64,000 nucleotides of DNA from Planctomycetota bacterium (GCA_020638635.1 JACKIE010000008.1:1-64000), one strand, 5' to 3'. Counted from the first letter of the stretch, positions 33,820 to 44,031 are shown. Numbers and translations are program-made. Notes: generated by a model from the letters alone, not told the origin.

Positions 33820-34884
33820 TTGGCTACCGAACAGGCGAAGGACGAAAAACCCAGGCTCACCCAGCTTTCCCATGGGGCCGGCTGAGGCTGCAAGCTCTCC
33901 GCTGCGGACCTGGGACAGGTCCTTTCGAAACTTCCCAAGATCACCGACCCCAACGTGCTCGTCGGCCACGAGTGGGCCGATGATGCCTGCGTTTACAGGA
34001 TCAACGACGAGCAGGCCGTGGTCCAGACGCTCGACTTCTTCACCCCGATCGTTGACGACCCCTACACCTTCGGCCAGATTGCGGCCGCCAACGCCATCTC
34101 CGACATCTACGCCATGGGGGCGCGGCCGATCTTCGCGCTCAACATTGTCGGCTTCCCCCTGGCGGCGCTGGGCCATGACGTGCTGGCGCAGATCCTGAAG
34201 GGCGGCGCCGACAAGGCCGCCGAGGCCGGCATCTTCGTCACCGGTGGCCACAGCATAGACGACGCCGAGCCCAAGTACGGCATGTGCGTCACCGGCCTGG
34301 TGCACCCGGACCGCATCATGGCCAACCAGGGCGCGAAGCCCGGCGACAAGCTGGTGTTGACCAAGCCCCTGGGCGTGGGCGTGCTCACCACGGCCGTGAA
34401 GAAGCAGCTGCGCACGGAGGCGCAGATCGCGCCGGCGATTCAAAGCATGTCGGCGATCAACCGCCCGGGCGGCGAGGCAATCCTTGAGGTCGGCGCCAGT
34501 TCAGCCACGGACGTGACGGGCTACGGCCTTGCGGGCCACCTGCGCGAAGTGGCGGGCGCCAGCAACGTGGGCATGAAGCTGCGGCTTTCCACGCTGCCGG
34601 TGCTGCCCGAGGTGATGGACCTGTTGGCGCAGAAGTGCTTCCCCGGCGGCACCAAGAAGAATTGGCTGTACTTCAAACAGTTCCTGGACTTCGCGCCCGA
34701 TATCACCGAGGACGAGCAACTGCTGGTGTGCGACGCGCAGACCTCGGGCGGAATGGTGATCAGCGTGCCGGCCGCCAAGTGCGACGCCCTGGTGGCCAGC
34801 CTGAAGAAACACGGCGCGCTGGCGCACGCGGTGATCGGCGAAGTGGTGGCCGAGCACCCGGGGCGCATCCAGGTCACGCGGTGA
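33820..34884 (+). CDS. selD: Selenide, water dikinase (SelD), itself a selenoprotein
   Basis: 354 residues from a TTG at 33820, chosen because GGGAGA lies 5 nt upstream and the frame then reads ATEQAKDEKPRLTQLSHGAG-U22-GCKLSAADL. The TGA at 33883-33885 falls on the known Cys/Sec active-site position of SelD (GAGUGCK), with K25 the partner lysine. The rest is typical: VGHEWADDACVYRI, DFFTPIVDDPYTFGQIAAANAISDIYAMGA, GGHSIDD, TKPLGVGV and SATDVTGYGLAGHL. It makes selenophosphate from selenide and ATP for Sec-tRNA synthesis. selA, selB and selC are not in the window. Confidence 0.95.
33906..33922 (+). promoter_or_regulatory. Candidate bacterial SECIS hairpin, selD
   Basis: Stem GGACCT/AGGTCC with loop GGGAC. 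The loop starts 27 nt after the last base of TGA and begins with G. Confidence 0.7.
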
Positions 34885-34888
34885 TTCC

Positions 34889-35122
34889 CTACTTCTTCAC
34901 CTCGAACTCGTGACGGCCGATGGCCGCCAGCTCGATTTCGAACTCCAGCAGCGCTTGGTGCAGGCTGGCGGCGAGCTTTTTTGCGGCCGGGCCGCCGGCG
35001 AACGGCGTGGCGCCCAGGATGGTGGCGCTGGCGGCGATGTCGTTCAGCATCTCCTGCATCTCGGCAACCAGCTTGAAGGCGGCGACGGACTTGAGGGCGT
35101 TGACGGTGTTCTGGCGGCTCAT
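34889..35122 (-). CDS. Small helical hypothetical protein
   Basis: 77 residues from an ATG at 35122 with CAGGAG upstream. Two predicted helices (VAAFKLVAEMQEMLNDIAA and LAASLHQALLEFEIELAAI) around a Gly/Ala/Pro loop. No family recognised. Convergent with selD, stop codons 4 bases apart. Confidence 0.55.
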   Translation of the reverse strand: MSRQNTVNALKSVAAFKLVAEMQEMLNDIAASATILGATPFAGGPAAKKLAASLHQALLEFEIELAAIGRHEFEVKK

Positions 35123-35279
35123 GGGCGGCTCCTGCGGGGGCGCGGGGAAAGTCCCGCGCGACCCAACCCAAGTAAAGCGGTGCATGCGACACGAAACGGC
35201 CGTTGCGGCTCTTGGCACGTCAATACCATGGCCGTAGAAAGCCCGAATAATAGACCTCAGCGGGCGACAAAAAATATTT

Positions 35280-36674
35280 TCAGGAAATTTCGGAGGGGCT
35301 GATCCGGCGCTTTTCAATCGCATTCAGCAGGCCGCGCACGCGGGTGCGCGTTTGTTTGTCGGGCACGTCGTCGGCCAGCGTCTGGGCGTTGCGAGCGTAC
35401 ACGTCGGCATCTTCCCACGCGCCCTGCCTGGCCAGTAAGCGGGCCAGCGCCTCCAGCAATTGCACCTTCGCGGAATGCGCCTGAGAGTCTTCCACGGCCA
35501 GGAAACCGTAGTTCCAGGTGCGCTCTGCCAGCGAGGGCCGGTTCTGCGCCTCGTACACCGCCCCCAGCTCGAGGTACGCGCTTCCGATCGCGGCAGGGTC
35601 GCCGATCTCCAGCGCCAGGCGCTGGGCCTCTGCCGCGTACTTTTCTGCTTCGCTGAGCATGCCAAGCATGCGGTGCGTGGACGCGAGGCCGATCAGCGGC
35701 TCGGTCTTCTGGAACACGTAGCCTAGCTGCTCGCGGCTGTTGATCGCGGCCCGGTAGTGCTCCAGCGCCTGCATCAGGTTGGCGCGGCGGTCGCCGTCCG
35801 GCCGGTCGCGAAACAGGCGGCCGAGCGCGCCAAGCATGGCGCCCTCGTTCAACTTGTCGCCGGCCTCGCGCAGTACGCGGATGGATTCGCCCAGGTGCCG
35901 CTCGGCGTCGTTGAAGTTGCCGCCGCGCAGGCAGGCCAGCCCGATCTGCCCCTCGGTGATGCCGACGGCGCGCTGGTTGCCGGTTTCGCGCGCGAGCCGC
36001 AGCACGGGCGCGTACAGCTCGCGCACGCCGGCCTGGGTCATGCTCTCGTCCTGCACGGTGCAGAGGTTGCCCAGCGCGCGCAGCTGCAGATTCTTGTCGC
36101 CAACCTTGCGCGCGATATCGAGGGCGCGCTGCAGGTCGCGGGTGGCGGACGTGTTGTCGTTCACGTCGCGATAGAGGGTGCCGCGCTCGACCAGGCAGAA
36201 GGCAAGCAGGCCGGCGGGCAGACCGGGCGTGTCGATGGCCGCGCCCAGGCAGCGCAGGGCGGGTTCGCGACGGCCGAGCATCCAGTGCATGATCCCGGCT
36301 TCCGTCAGCGCCTCGGCGCGCTCGCCGGGTGTGGCGTGGCGGTGGGCGGCGAAGCGCTCCCAGAGCCGGCAGGCGGCTTCGTTTTCGAACTTGTTGGCGG
36401 CATGCACGGCTGAGAGGCGCAGGTAGCGCAGCTCGCGGTGGGCGATGTCGCTGCCGACCAGGGTGACGTTCTCCTGGGCCAGGCGGGCGTGCTCGGCGAG
36501 CTCGAACACGGCGTCCAGACCGGCGCTGAGCATCAATTCTTCCAGGATATCCAGCGCAATGGAGTGCAAACGGGCGCGTTGGCTGGGCGGCAGCAACTGG
36601 TAGGCGGCGTCGCGCGCCGTTGCGTGGCGGAACAGGTAGGCTTCTTCTGCGCTGGGTGCGATGCTGTCGGCCAT
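35280..36674 (-). CDS. TPR-repeat protein resembling the C-terminal half of an ATPase-TPR regulator
   Basis: 464 residues. The N-terminus EEAYLFRHATARDAAYQLLPPSQRARLH is the junction normally found after the NTPase domain of large kinase/ATPase-TPR proteins, yet only a few residues precede it here. Then about ten TPR-like helical pairs (ALRCLGAAIDTPG, ATRDLQRALDIARKVGDK, AERHLGESIRVLREAGDK, AEKYAAEAQRLALEIGD). It is thus either a stand-alone scaffold or a decayed remnant of a longer signalling protein; no ATPase sequence is visible upstream. Protein-protein interaction in the cytoplasm. Confidence 0.75.
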   Translation of the reverse strand: MADSIAPSAEEAYLFRHATARDAAYQLLPPSQRARLHSIALDILEELMLSAGLDAVFELAEHARLAQENVTLVGSDIAHRELRYLRLSAVHAANKFENEAACRLWERFAAHRHATPGERAEALTEAGIMHWMLGRREPALRCLGAAIDTPGLPAGLLAFCLVERGTLYRDVNDNTSATRDLQRALDIARKVGDKNLQLRALGNLCTVQDESMTQAGVRELYAPVLRLARETGNQRAVGITEGQIGLACLRGGNFNDAERHLGESIRVLREAGDKLNEGAMLGALGRLFRDRPDGDRRANLMQALEHYRAAINSREQLGYVFQKTEPLIGLASTHRMLGMLSEAEKYAAEAQRLALEIGDPAAIGSAYLELGAVYEAQNRPSLAERTWNYGFLAVEDSQAHSAKVQLLEALARLLARQGAWEDADVYARNAQTLADDVPDKQTRTRVRGLLNAIEKRRISPSEIS

Positions 36675-36763
36675 GGCGGACGCTTATACGCGCGCCACGA
36701 AAGTTTGCCCTCGTTTTTCGCGCCCGGGACTGGCCTGCAACCGGCGGCCGTTATGATGGCGCC

Positions 36764-37075
36764 ATGCCGCAACGCGACGAACATCCGGGCGCCCGCAAGC
36801 GCCACGACCGCAAGACCCTGCAGCTGTGCCGCCAGGTGCAGCGCGCGCTGTCGTTTGCCCTCAGCGAAACGGGCGACGACGAACTGCTGACCGCCTACGT
36901 TGATGACGTGCAACCCGCGCCCGACGCCGGCCACCTGCTGGTCAGCGTGCACGGAGAGGGCGACCCGATCAAGCTGATGCAGGCCCTGTACGCCAACACC
37001 GGCCGTTTGCGCAGCGCGGTGGCCGAAGCCATCACCCGCCGCAAAGCGCCAGAGCTGGCGTGGCAGGTGGTGTGA
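36764..37075 (+). CDS. rbfA: RbfA-like ribosome-binding factor
   Basis: 103 residues. The pattern RKTLQLCRQVQRALSFALSE ... VDDVQPAPDAGHLLVSVHGE ... ANTGRLRSAVAEAITRRKAPELAWQV follows the RbfA KH-type fold and its terminal LRxxlaxxixxRRxPEL signature. RbfA binds the 30S subunit during maturation of the 16S 5' end. It is divergent, and its usual partners infB and truB are not adjacent. TATGAT at 36752-36757 is 6 bases before the ATG and no Shine-Dalgarno is seen, so the mRNA may be leaderless. Confidence 0.72.
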   Translation: MPQRDEHPGARKRHDRKTLQLCRQVQRALSFALSETGDDELLTAYVDDVQPAPDAGHLLVSVHGEGDPIKLMQALYANTGRLRSAVAEAITRRKAPELAWQVV

Positions 37076-37079
37076 AAAA

Positions 37080-37226
37080 CAGCCCGGCCGGCAACGGCCG
37101 GGAATCACGCGTGTGGACGTTCAAGCACGATCTGTTTTCCGCAAAGCGCGAATCTCTCGCTTCGATGCGGTCCTGTGCCGGCGGGAGCTCTATACGCCTG
37201 ATTCCCGGGCTTTGCAGCCCGGGTTC
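37080..37226. repeat. Divided palindromic element (CCCGGCCGG ... CCCGGGC)
   Basis: Two hairpins, AGCCCGGCCGGCAACGGCCG at 37080-37101 and TTCCCGGGCTTTGCAGCCCG at 37202-37226, between convergent rbfA and sufT. They are likely to terminate from both sides. No gene in 37076-37253. Confidence 0.6.
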
Positions 37227-37253
37227 TGAGTTTTCGGCGGGACGCCGATGCCA

Positions 37254-37829
37254 CTACATCACATTCAGCTCTAGCTTGGCGGCTTCGGACATCATGGACT
37301 TGTTCCAGGGTGGGTCCCAGACCAGTTCTACCCGGGCCTGGGTTACGCCGCTCAGGTTGCGCAGTTTCTGCTCGACTTCACCGGGCAGGGTGCCGGCGAC
37401 GGGGCAGGCCGGCGAAGTCAGGGTCATCTTCACGTGCACGTCGCCTTTCAGGCCGACGCTGACGTTGTAGATCATCCCCAGCTCGTAGATGTTGACCGGG
37501 ATTTCCGGGTCATAGATGGTCTGCAACTCGCGGATCACTGCTTCTTTGGACTGCTTGGCTTCCGTCAACGTGAGGTCGCGCGGGTTGCCCTGTTCATCCT
37601 TCGGCAGCTTGCTGAGGTCCGGCGGCGGCAGCTCTTTCGGCGGTGCGGCCGGGGCCGTGCGCATGCCGGGCGCGGCGCGGTTCATCAAGGACTTGTCCAC
37701 CTCAACGGGCGGCGTCACGGCCTTTAGCTTGTCGGGATCGACCAGCTTGGCCGCGCCTTCAGGCTGGGGCTCGGTTTTGGGCTCGTTGCTCATCTTTGTT
37801 TTGGCGCGGGGCCACTTGAACCAGCTCAC
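37254..37829 (-). CDS. sufT: SUF-associated MIP18/DUF59 protein
   Basis: 191 residues; GTG start at 37829 overlaps the sufS stop (GTGA). The N-terminal 85 residues are Pro/Lys-rich and probably disordered. The C-terminal MIP18 domain (about 90-191) has TIYDPEIPVNIYELGMIYNV, the conserved LTSPACPVAGTLPGEVEQ Cys motif and VELVWDPPWNKSMMSE. SufT proteins assist Fe-S cluster maturation or delivery, especially under high cluster demand. Last gene of the sufBCDST operon. An alternative ATG start is at 37793. Confidence 0.9.
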   Translation of the reverse strand: MSWFKWPRAKTKMSNEPKTEPQPEGAAKLVDPDKLKAVTPPVEVDKSLMNRAAPGMRTAPAAPPKELPPPDLSKLPKDEQGNPRDLTLTEAKQSKEAVIRELQTIYDPEIPVNIYELGMIYNVSVGLKGDVHVKMTLTSPACPVAGTLPGEVEQKLRNLSGVTQARVELVWDPPWNKSMMSEAAKLELNVM

Positions 37830-39058
37830 GCGAACAGTTCCTTCACCTTGTGGATGCCCTTCACCAGCGCGTCAACCTCGGCGCGCGTGTTGTAGAACGC
37901 GAAGCTGGCGCGGATGGTGGCCGGCACCTTGAAGAAGTCCATCACCGGCTCGGCGCAGTGCTGGCCGACGCGCACGGCGATGCCCTGCTCGTCCAGGATC
38001 ATGCCGGCGTCCGCGGCGTGAATGCCATCCAGCACGAAGCTGATCACGCCGGCCTTGTCCGCGCTCGTGCCTATGATGCGCAGGCCTTCAATCGCGCTGA
38101 CCTGATCCGTCGCGTACTCCAGCAGCTCGTGCTCGTAGGCTTCCATGGCCTCGAAGCCGATCTCCATCAGGTAATCGAGCGCGACGCCGAGCGCGATGGT
38201 GTCCGCGATGCTGGGCGTGCCGGCCTCGAACTTGTGGGGGATCTTCGCGTAGGTGGTCTTGGCGAAGCTGACCGACTCGATCATTTCGCCGCCGCCGTGC
38301 CAGGGCGGCATGGCCTCAAGCACTTCCGCGCGGCCCCACAGGGCGCCGATGCCGGAGGGGCCGAAGGCCTTGTGGCCGCTGAAGGCGTAGAAATCCACGC
38401 CCAGATCCTGCACGTCGATGCGCATGTGCGGCGCGGCCTGGGCGCCGTCCACCAGCACCAGCGCGCCGTGTTGATGCGCGGCCTCGGCGATGCGCTTGAC
38501 CGGGTTGATGGTGCCCAGCGCGTTGCTGACGTGCACCACGCTGACCAGCTTCGTGCGCGCGTTGAGCAGCTTGAGGTACTCGTCGAAGATCAGCGTGCCG
38601 GTTTGGTCCATGGGCGCGACGCGCAGCTTCGCGCCGGTCTGCTCGCACAGCATCTGCCAGGGCACGATGTTGCTGTGGTGCTCCATGGCGGTGATCACGA
38701 TTTCGTCGCCGGCCTTCAGGCTGCTGCGCCCCCAGGCCTGTGCCACCAGGTTGATGGCCTCGGTGGTGCCGCGCACGAAGATGACCTCGCGGTCTTCGGG
38801 CGCGTTGAGGAATTTCTGCACGCTGCGGCGGGCCTGCTCGAACTTGTCGGTGCAGATGGCCGAAAGCTCGTGGGCGGCGCGGTGCACGTTGGCGTACTCG
38901 CGCTCGTAGGTGTTGCGGATGGAGTCGATCACGCAGCGCGGCTTCTGGGCCGAGGCGCCGTTGTCCAGGTAAACCAGCGGCTTGCCGTGCACCTCACGCG
39001 CCAGAATCGGAAAGTCGGCGCGGAGCTTGTGTATGTCAAATGTGCGTATCTGGGTCAT
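37826..39058 (-). CDS. sufS: SufS cysteine desulfurase
   Basis: 410 residues from an ATG at 39058. Group II desulfurase: VYLDNGASAQKP, TAMEHHSNIVPWQ, PLP lysine in AFSGHKAFGPSGIGALWG and catalytic Cys in RVGQHCAEPVM. It takes sulfur from cysteine and passes it to the SufE Cys for cluster assembly. It is separated from sufD by an AT-rich inverted repeat, and overlaps sufT. In this genome it draws on the cysteine made by the attenuator-controlled genes at 10 kb and 52 kb. Confidence 0.95.
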   Translation of the reverse strand: MTQIRTFDIHKLRADFPILAREVHGKPLVYLDNGASAQKPRCVIDSIRNTYEREYANVHRAAHELSAICTDKFEQARRSVQKFLNAPEDREVIFVRGTTEAINLVAQAWGRSSLKAGDEIVITAMEHHSNIVPWQMLCEQTGAKLRVAPMDQTGTLIFDEYLKLLNARTKLVSVVHVSNALGTINPVKRIAEAAHQHGALVLVDGAQAAPHMRIDVQDLGVDFYAFSGHKAFGPSGIGALWGRAEVLEAMPPWHGGGEMIESVSFAKTTYAKIPHKFEAGTPSIADTIALGVALDYLMEIGFEAMEAYEHELLEYATDQVSAIEGLRIIGTSADKAGVISFVLDGIHAADAGMILDEQGIAVRVGQHCAEPVMDFFKVPATIRASFAFYNTRAEVDALVKGIHKVKELFA

Positions 39059-39075
39059 CGCTTCAGCTTCGAACC

Positions 39076-39152
39076 GCAATTACCAATAACCAATTACCAA
39101 TGGCCAATGCATAGGTGAGGCAATTGGTAATTGGTTATTGTTCATTGCGGTT
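39076..39152. repeat. AT-rich inverted repeat in the suf operon
   Basis: CCGCAATTACCAATAACCAA at 39077 and its complement TTGGTAATTGGTTATTGTTC near 39123, ending GCGG. Same family as 6140-6232 and 24553-24640. Confidence 0.75.
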
Positions 39153-39155
39153 TCC

Positions 39156-40466
39156 TCATGCTTCCAACAGCCCGTGAAATCTCTCGGCCAGTTGCGCTTC
39201 CAGCGCCTGCTTCAGCGGCTCGATCTTGATCTGCTCGATTACGTCGTTGGCGAAGGCGTAGGTCAGCAGGTTGCGCGCGGTCTGTTCGTTCAAGCCTCTT
39301 GAACGCAGGAAAAAGATCGCGTCGCGGTCGAGCTGGCCCGAGGTCGCGCCGTGGCTGCACTTCACGTCGTCGGTGTAAATCTCGAGCTGCGGCTTTGTGT
39401 CCACCTTGGCGTCGTCGCTGAGCAGCAGATTGTTGTTCTGCTGCTGCGCGTCCGTGCCGTTGGCACCGGGCCGCACGATCACCTTACCGCTGAACACGCT
39501 GCGGGACTTGTCGTCCACCACCGCGCGGTACAACTGGCGGCTGCGGCCGTGGGAGCGCACGTGGTCAACCTCGAGGTGGTTGTCAAAGTGCTGGCTGCCG
39601 CGGCCGAGCACCAGGCCGTTGAGCACGCACTCCGCGCCCTCGGCCGCGAGCACTGCGTGCACGTCGTTGCGCGCGAGGCCGGCGCCCAGGCAGATGCAGT
39701 GCGAGGTTACGCTGGCGTCGCGCTCGACGTGGATTTCGTTGTGGCCCACGTGGCTGGTAGCGTCGCTTTCGCGCAGCAGCTTGGCGTGGCGGATCTTGGC
39801 GTTGCCCTTCGCAACAATCTCACTTACAGCGTTCACGAAGCGCGGGGTCGTGCCCAGCCCCACGAAACTTTCCACTACCCGCAACTCGACGCTTTCGCCC
39901 GCGAACACCAGCGTGCGCGTGGAACTCTCGGCCGGGCCATTGCCGTCGGTGCTCACGTACAGCACATGGACCGGCGTCTCGAGGGTCAACCCGTTGCCTG
40001 CGCGGATGTAAGCGCCGTCCGTGAACAGCGCAGTGTTGAGCGCGGTGAAGGGGCTGGTGTAGGCCGCGTAGCGCCCCAGCTTGAGCTGCAGGGCTTCGTC
40101 CGAATCCAGCACGCGGCTGATCGGCTGCACCACGAGGCCTTCCGGCAGGGGCGGCAGCTTGCACAGGTTCTCGGCGAAGTGGCCGTTGACGAACACCAGG
40201 CGGATTTCGTCGTCGCCGGCCAGCAGGTAAGACTTGAGCTGAGCCTCGCTGATGCGCGCGGGTGCGGCGGGCGCCCACTGGGTACCGCCGATGGCCTTCA
40301 CGCTGGTCCAGCGCCACTCCTCGTGCTTGATGGTGGGCAGGCCGAGCGCGCGGAAGTTTTCGAAGGCTTCCTCGCGCAGCTCTGACAGCCAGCCGGGCTC
40401 CTGCGGCAAGGCCTTGCGCAGGGCGGCATAGGTGGGGGCGAAGCCGTTTTCGGTGGTTGCTGTCAT
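39156..40466 (-). CDS. sufD: SufD Fe-S assembly scaffold subunit
   Basis: 436 residues from the ATG at 40466. N-terminal helices (EPGWLSELREEAFENFRALGLP), a central parallel beta-helix and the C-terminal SufBD signature QLEIYTDDVKCSHGATSGQLDRDAIFFLRSRGL with the conserved Cys-Ser-His. It forms the SufBC2D complex with the sufB and sufC products. Upstream sequence holds a palindromic repeat that separates it from sufC. Confidence 0.93.
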   Translation of the reverse strand: MTATTENGFAPTYAALRKALPQEPGWLSELREEAFENFRALGLPTIKHEEWRWTSVKAIGGTQWAPAAPARISEAQLKSYLLAGDDEIRLVFVNGHFAENLCKLPPLPEGLVVQPISRVLDSDEALQLKLGRYAAYTSPFTALNTALFTDGAYIRAGNGLTLETPVHVLYVSTDGNGPAESSTRTLVFAGESVELRVVESFVGLGTTPRFVNAVSEIVAKGNAKIRHAKLLRESDATSHVGHNEIHVERDASVTSHCICLGAGLARNDVHAVLAAEGAECVLNGLVLGRGSQHFDNHLEVDHVRSHGRSRQLYRAVVDDKSRSVFSGKVIVRPGANGTDAQQQNNNLLLSDDAKVDTKPQLEIYTDDVKCSHGATSGQLDRDAIFFLRSRGLNEQTARNLLTYAFANDVIEQIKIEPLKQALEAQLAERFHGLLEA

Positions 40467-40509
40467 GCTTGTTCTTGCTTCGGGGGAAGGGGGCGACCTG
40501 TAACCAAAA

Positions 40510-40575
40510 GGGTCAGGCACCATTTTCTTCGAAAATGGAGCCAGACCCTACGCTACGGAAATGGAGCCAGACCCC
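40510..40575. repeat. GGGTCAGGCAC palindrome at the sufC-sufD junction
   Basis: Full element 40510-40548: GGGTCAGGCACCATTTTC and GAAAATGGAGCCAGACCC, followed by a half copy AAATGGAGCCAGACCCC at 40559-40575 that encodes the last residues of SufC. Same family as the in-gene elements at 44456 and 54206. Confidence 0.8.
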
Positions 40576-41333
40576 GCGGCCTCCTCTTCGATCCAGGCGT
40601 AGCCCTTGTCCTCGAGCTCCAGCGCCAGTTGCTTGCCGCCGGATTTCACCACGCGGCCGTCGAGCAGCACGTGCACGAAGTCGGGCTCGATGTAATTGAG
40701 CAGGCGCTGATAGTGGGTGACCAGCAGGAACGCGCGCTCCGGGCTGCGCAGGCTGTTCACACCGTGGGCCACGGTCTTGAGCGCGTCGATGTCGAGGCCG
40801 GAGTCGGTTTCATCCAGGATCGCCAGGGTGGGCGCCAGCATCGCGAGCTGGAAGATTTCGTTGCGCTTCTTTTCGCCGCCCGAGAAACCCTCGTTGACGC
40901 TGCGGTTCAGCAGGCCCTGGTCGATGTCCACCAGCTTGGCCTTCTCCTTCACCAGCGCCAGGAACTCGGCGCCGGAAAGCTCAGCCTCGCCGCGCGACTT
41001 GCGCTGGGCGTTCAGCGCGCTGCGCAGAAAGTACAGGTTGCTGACGCCCGGCACTTCGACCGGGTACTGGAAGGCCAGGAAGATGCCCGCGCAGGCGCGC
41101 TGCTCGGGCTCGTCCTGCAGGATGCTGCGGCCTTTGAACAGCACGTCGCCGCCGGTGACCTCGTAGTCCGGGTGGCCGGCGATCACCTTGGTCAGCGTGC
41201 TCTTGCCGGAGCCATTGGTGCCCATGATGGCGTGCACCTCGCCGGCGTTGATGGTGAGGGAAAGGCCGTGCAGGATTTCCGTGCCGTCCACGGAGGCATG
41301 CAGGTCGCGAATTTCAAGTAAAGGGTCGGTCAT
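40548..41333 (-). CDS. sufC: SufC Fe-S assembly ATPase
   Basis: About 261 residues from the ATG at 41333 (GTG at 41339 is possible). ABC ATPase with Walker [11 protein letters not shown]-loop [13 protein letters not shown], signature [11 protein letters not shown], Walker [13 protein letters not shown] and H-loop [10 protein letters not shown]. It powers conformational change of SufBC2D in the cytoplasm. The C-terminal SGSISVA and stop are encoded by a half palindromic repeat, so the authentic end was probably near YAWIEEEA. Confidence 0.95.
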   Translation of the reverse strand: MTDPLLEIRDLHASVDGTEILHGLSLTINAGEVHAIMGTNGSGKSTLTKVIAGHPDYEVTGGDVLFKGRSILQDEPEQRACAGIFLAFQYPVEVPGVSNLYFLRSALNAQRKSRGEAELSGAEFLALVKEKAKLVDIDQGLLNRSVNEGFSGGEKKRNEIFQLAMLAPTLAILDETDSGLDIDALKTVAHGVNSLRSPERAFLLVTHYQRLLNYIEPDFVHVLLDGRVVKSGGKQLALELEDKGYAWIEEEAAGSGSISVA

Positions 41334-41431
41334 CGTCACTGGTCCGTGTGTCTCCCCGTCGCATCCTCGGCGTTGCTTCGCACCACCTGTGGTACGTTCG
41401 CTTCGCGAACTGCTCCGGGCTCCTGTTCTCT

Positions 41432-42874
<1,443 letters not shown>

Positions 42875-42965
42875 GGCGTTCTGGGCTTGTGACGAAGGCG
42901 GGGTCCAATCTGGACCCCCGCAGTCCTAATTAACCCTGCCACTTTTGCCCCACAAGGGGAAAACT

Positions 42966-42980
42966 GGACTAATTTAGTCC
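42966..42980. promoter_or_regulatory. Perfect IscR/Rrf2-like palindrome between sufB and sufE
   Basis: GGACTAATTTAGTCC, a perfect 15-bp dyad centred on 42973, in the shared control region of the divergent sufB and sufE genes. Together with TTTATTCC to its right it matches the ferredoxin-rhodanese site. Rrf2-family regulators of Fe-S genes bind GACTA..TAGTC-type motifs; the regulator gene is not in the window. Confidence 0.65.
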
Positions 42981-43067
42981 TTTATTCCCGTTGCCTCCTA
43001 TTAAAGAAGAAGGCGCGCGAAGCATTATGGTATCAGATGCACAGGTCCTTTCAGCAACGGGTTTAGG

Positions 43068-43499
43068 ATGGATATCCAGCAGCGCCAGCAGCAGATCATT
43101 GACGAGTTCTCGGCCGTTCCCGACTGGGAAGAGCGCTACAAGCGCATCATCGAGTACGGCCGCGAGCTGGCCCCCATGGACGAGCAACACAAGTCCGACA
43201 AGAACAAGGTAAAGGGCTGCCAGAGCACGGTGTGGCTGCACGCGGAGCTGAAGGACGGCGCCGTGCACTTCCAGGGCGACAGCGACGCCATGATCGTGCG
43301 CGGGCTGATCGCGCTGCTGATGAAGGTGTATTCGGGCGCGACGCCTGAAGAAATTGTCAAAACGCCGCCGGATTTTGTCGTTGCCACCGGCTTGGCCGGA
43401 CATTTATCTCAAACGCGGGCAAACGGCCTTGCCGCCATGGTGAAGCAGATCAAGATGTACGCGGCGGTGTTCCAGGCTATGCAGAAACAAGGGCGCTGA
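43068..43499 (+). CDS. sufE: SufE sulfur acceptor
   Basis: 143 residues with the active Cys C51 in NKVKGCQSTVWLHAEL and the usual helical ends. It accepts persulfide from SufS and hands it to SufB. Divergent from sufB across the palindrome at 42966. TATGGT at 43027-43032 may be its -10 box. Confidence 0.93.
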   Translation: MDIQQRQQQIIDEFSAVPDWEERYKRIIEYGRELAPMDEQHKSDKNKVKGCQSTVWLHAELKDGAVHFQGDSDAMIVRGLIALLMKVYSGATPEEIVKTPPDFVVATGLAGHLSQTRANGLAAMVKQIKMYAAVFQAMQKQGR

Positions 43500-43502
43500 A
43501 GC

Positions 43503-43814
43503 ATGTTGGACAAGCACCTGGCAGAGCTGCGCGACAAGCTGGCTGCGCAAGACTGGAAGGTCATGAGCGAGACCACCGGCGAGGGCGGCAAGCCGGTGTT
43601 CTGGCAGGTGCAGCGCAAGGCGGGTCACGGTCCGTTTCACTTGGAGTTCGAATCGTTCCACGAGGGCGAGCCCGCGCCCATCGAGCAAGGCTACGGCGTG
43701 CGCATCCGCGAGCTGAAGCAGACCAGCATTTACCTGTATCGCAAGCGCAACGAAAACGCCTGGCACCGCGTGCTCGACGAGTTGGTAACGGCCCTCGACG
43801 AGCTGGAACGCTAG
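43503..43814 (+). CDS. Hypothetical protein downstream of sufE
   Basis: 103 residues, starting 3 bases after the sufE stop, so cotranscribed. Mixed alpha/beta with a heparin-binding-like basic segment: HLAELRDKLAAQDWKVM, FWQVQRKAGHGPFHLEFES, SIYLYRKRNENAWHRVLDELV. No family recognised. Context suggests an accessory role in Fe-S or sulfur metabolism, which is inference only. Confidence 0.65.
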   Translation: MLDKHLAELRDKLAAQDWKVMSETTGEGGKPVFWQVQRKAGHGPFHLEFESFHEGEPAPIEQGYGVRIRELKQTSIYLYRKRNENAWHRVLDELVTALDELER

Positions 43815-43852
43815 CGGATCAATTCCGTCACTCGCAAGGCGACTACAGATTC

Positions 43853-43915
43853 ACCACGAAGCGCCACGAAGGACCACGAAGAGCCCAAACCGGTTCGGCA
43901 GTCCTTCGTGGTTGA
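43853..43915. repeat. Inverted repeat (CCACGAAGGAC / GTCCTTCGTGG)
   Basis: 11-bp perfect arms at 43864-43874 and 43901-43911, flanked by more CACGAAG units. Lies between the 43503 gene and the trp promoter region; the rest of 43916-44031 shows only a weak TTGCCC-17-TACTTA promoter candidate (43995-44023). Confidence 0.65.
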
Positions 43916-44031
43916 TTGCTGTTGGCTGTGGTAGGAAACGCTTGAAACTTCATGCGTTTCCCGATGGTTTTTCCTGCGCGCCTCGAAAAGAAGTTTGCCC
44001 TGCAACCAATCAGGTCGTACTTACTAACGCC

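Noticed and set aside
36620..36763. Extended N-terminus for the RbfA-like gene
   Set aside because: The extension is Arg/Trp/Cys-rich with no homology and overlaps the divergent gene's start; a -10 box sits just before the chosen ATG.
42900..42916. GGGTCC-GGACCC hairpin upstream of sufB as an attenuator
   Set aside because: No U-run and no leader frame with biased codons; kept only as a note under sufB.
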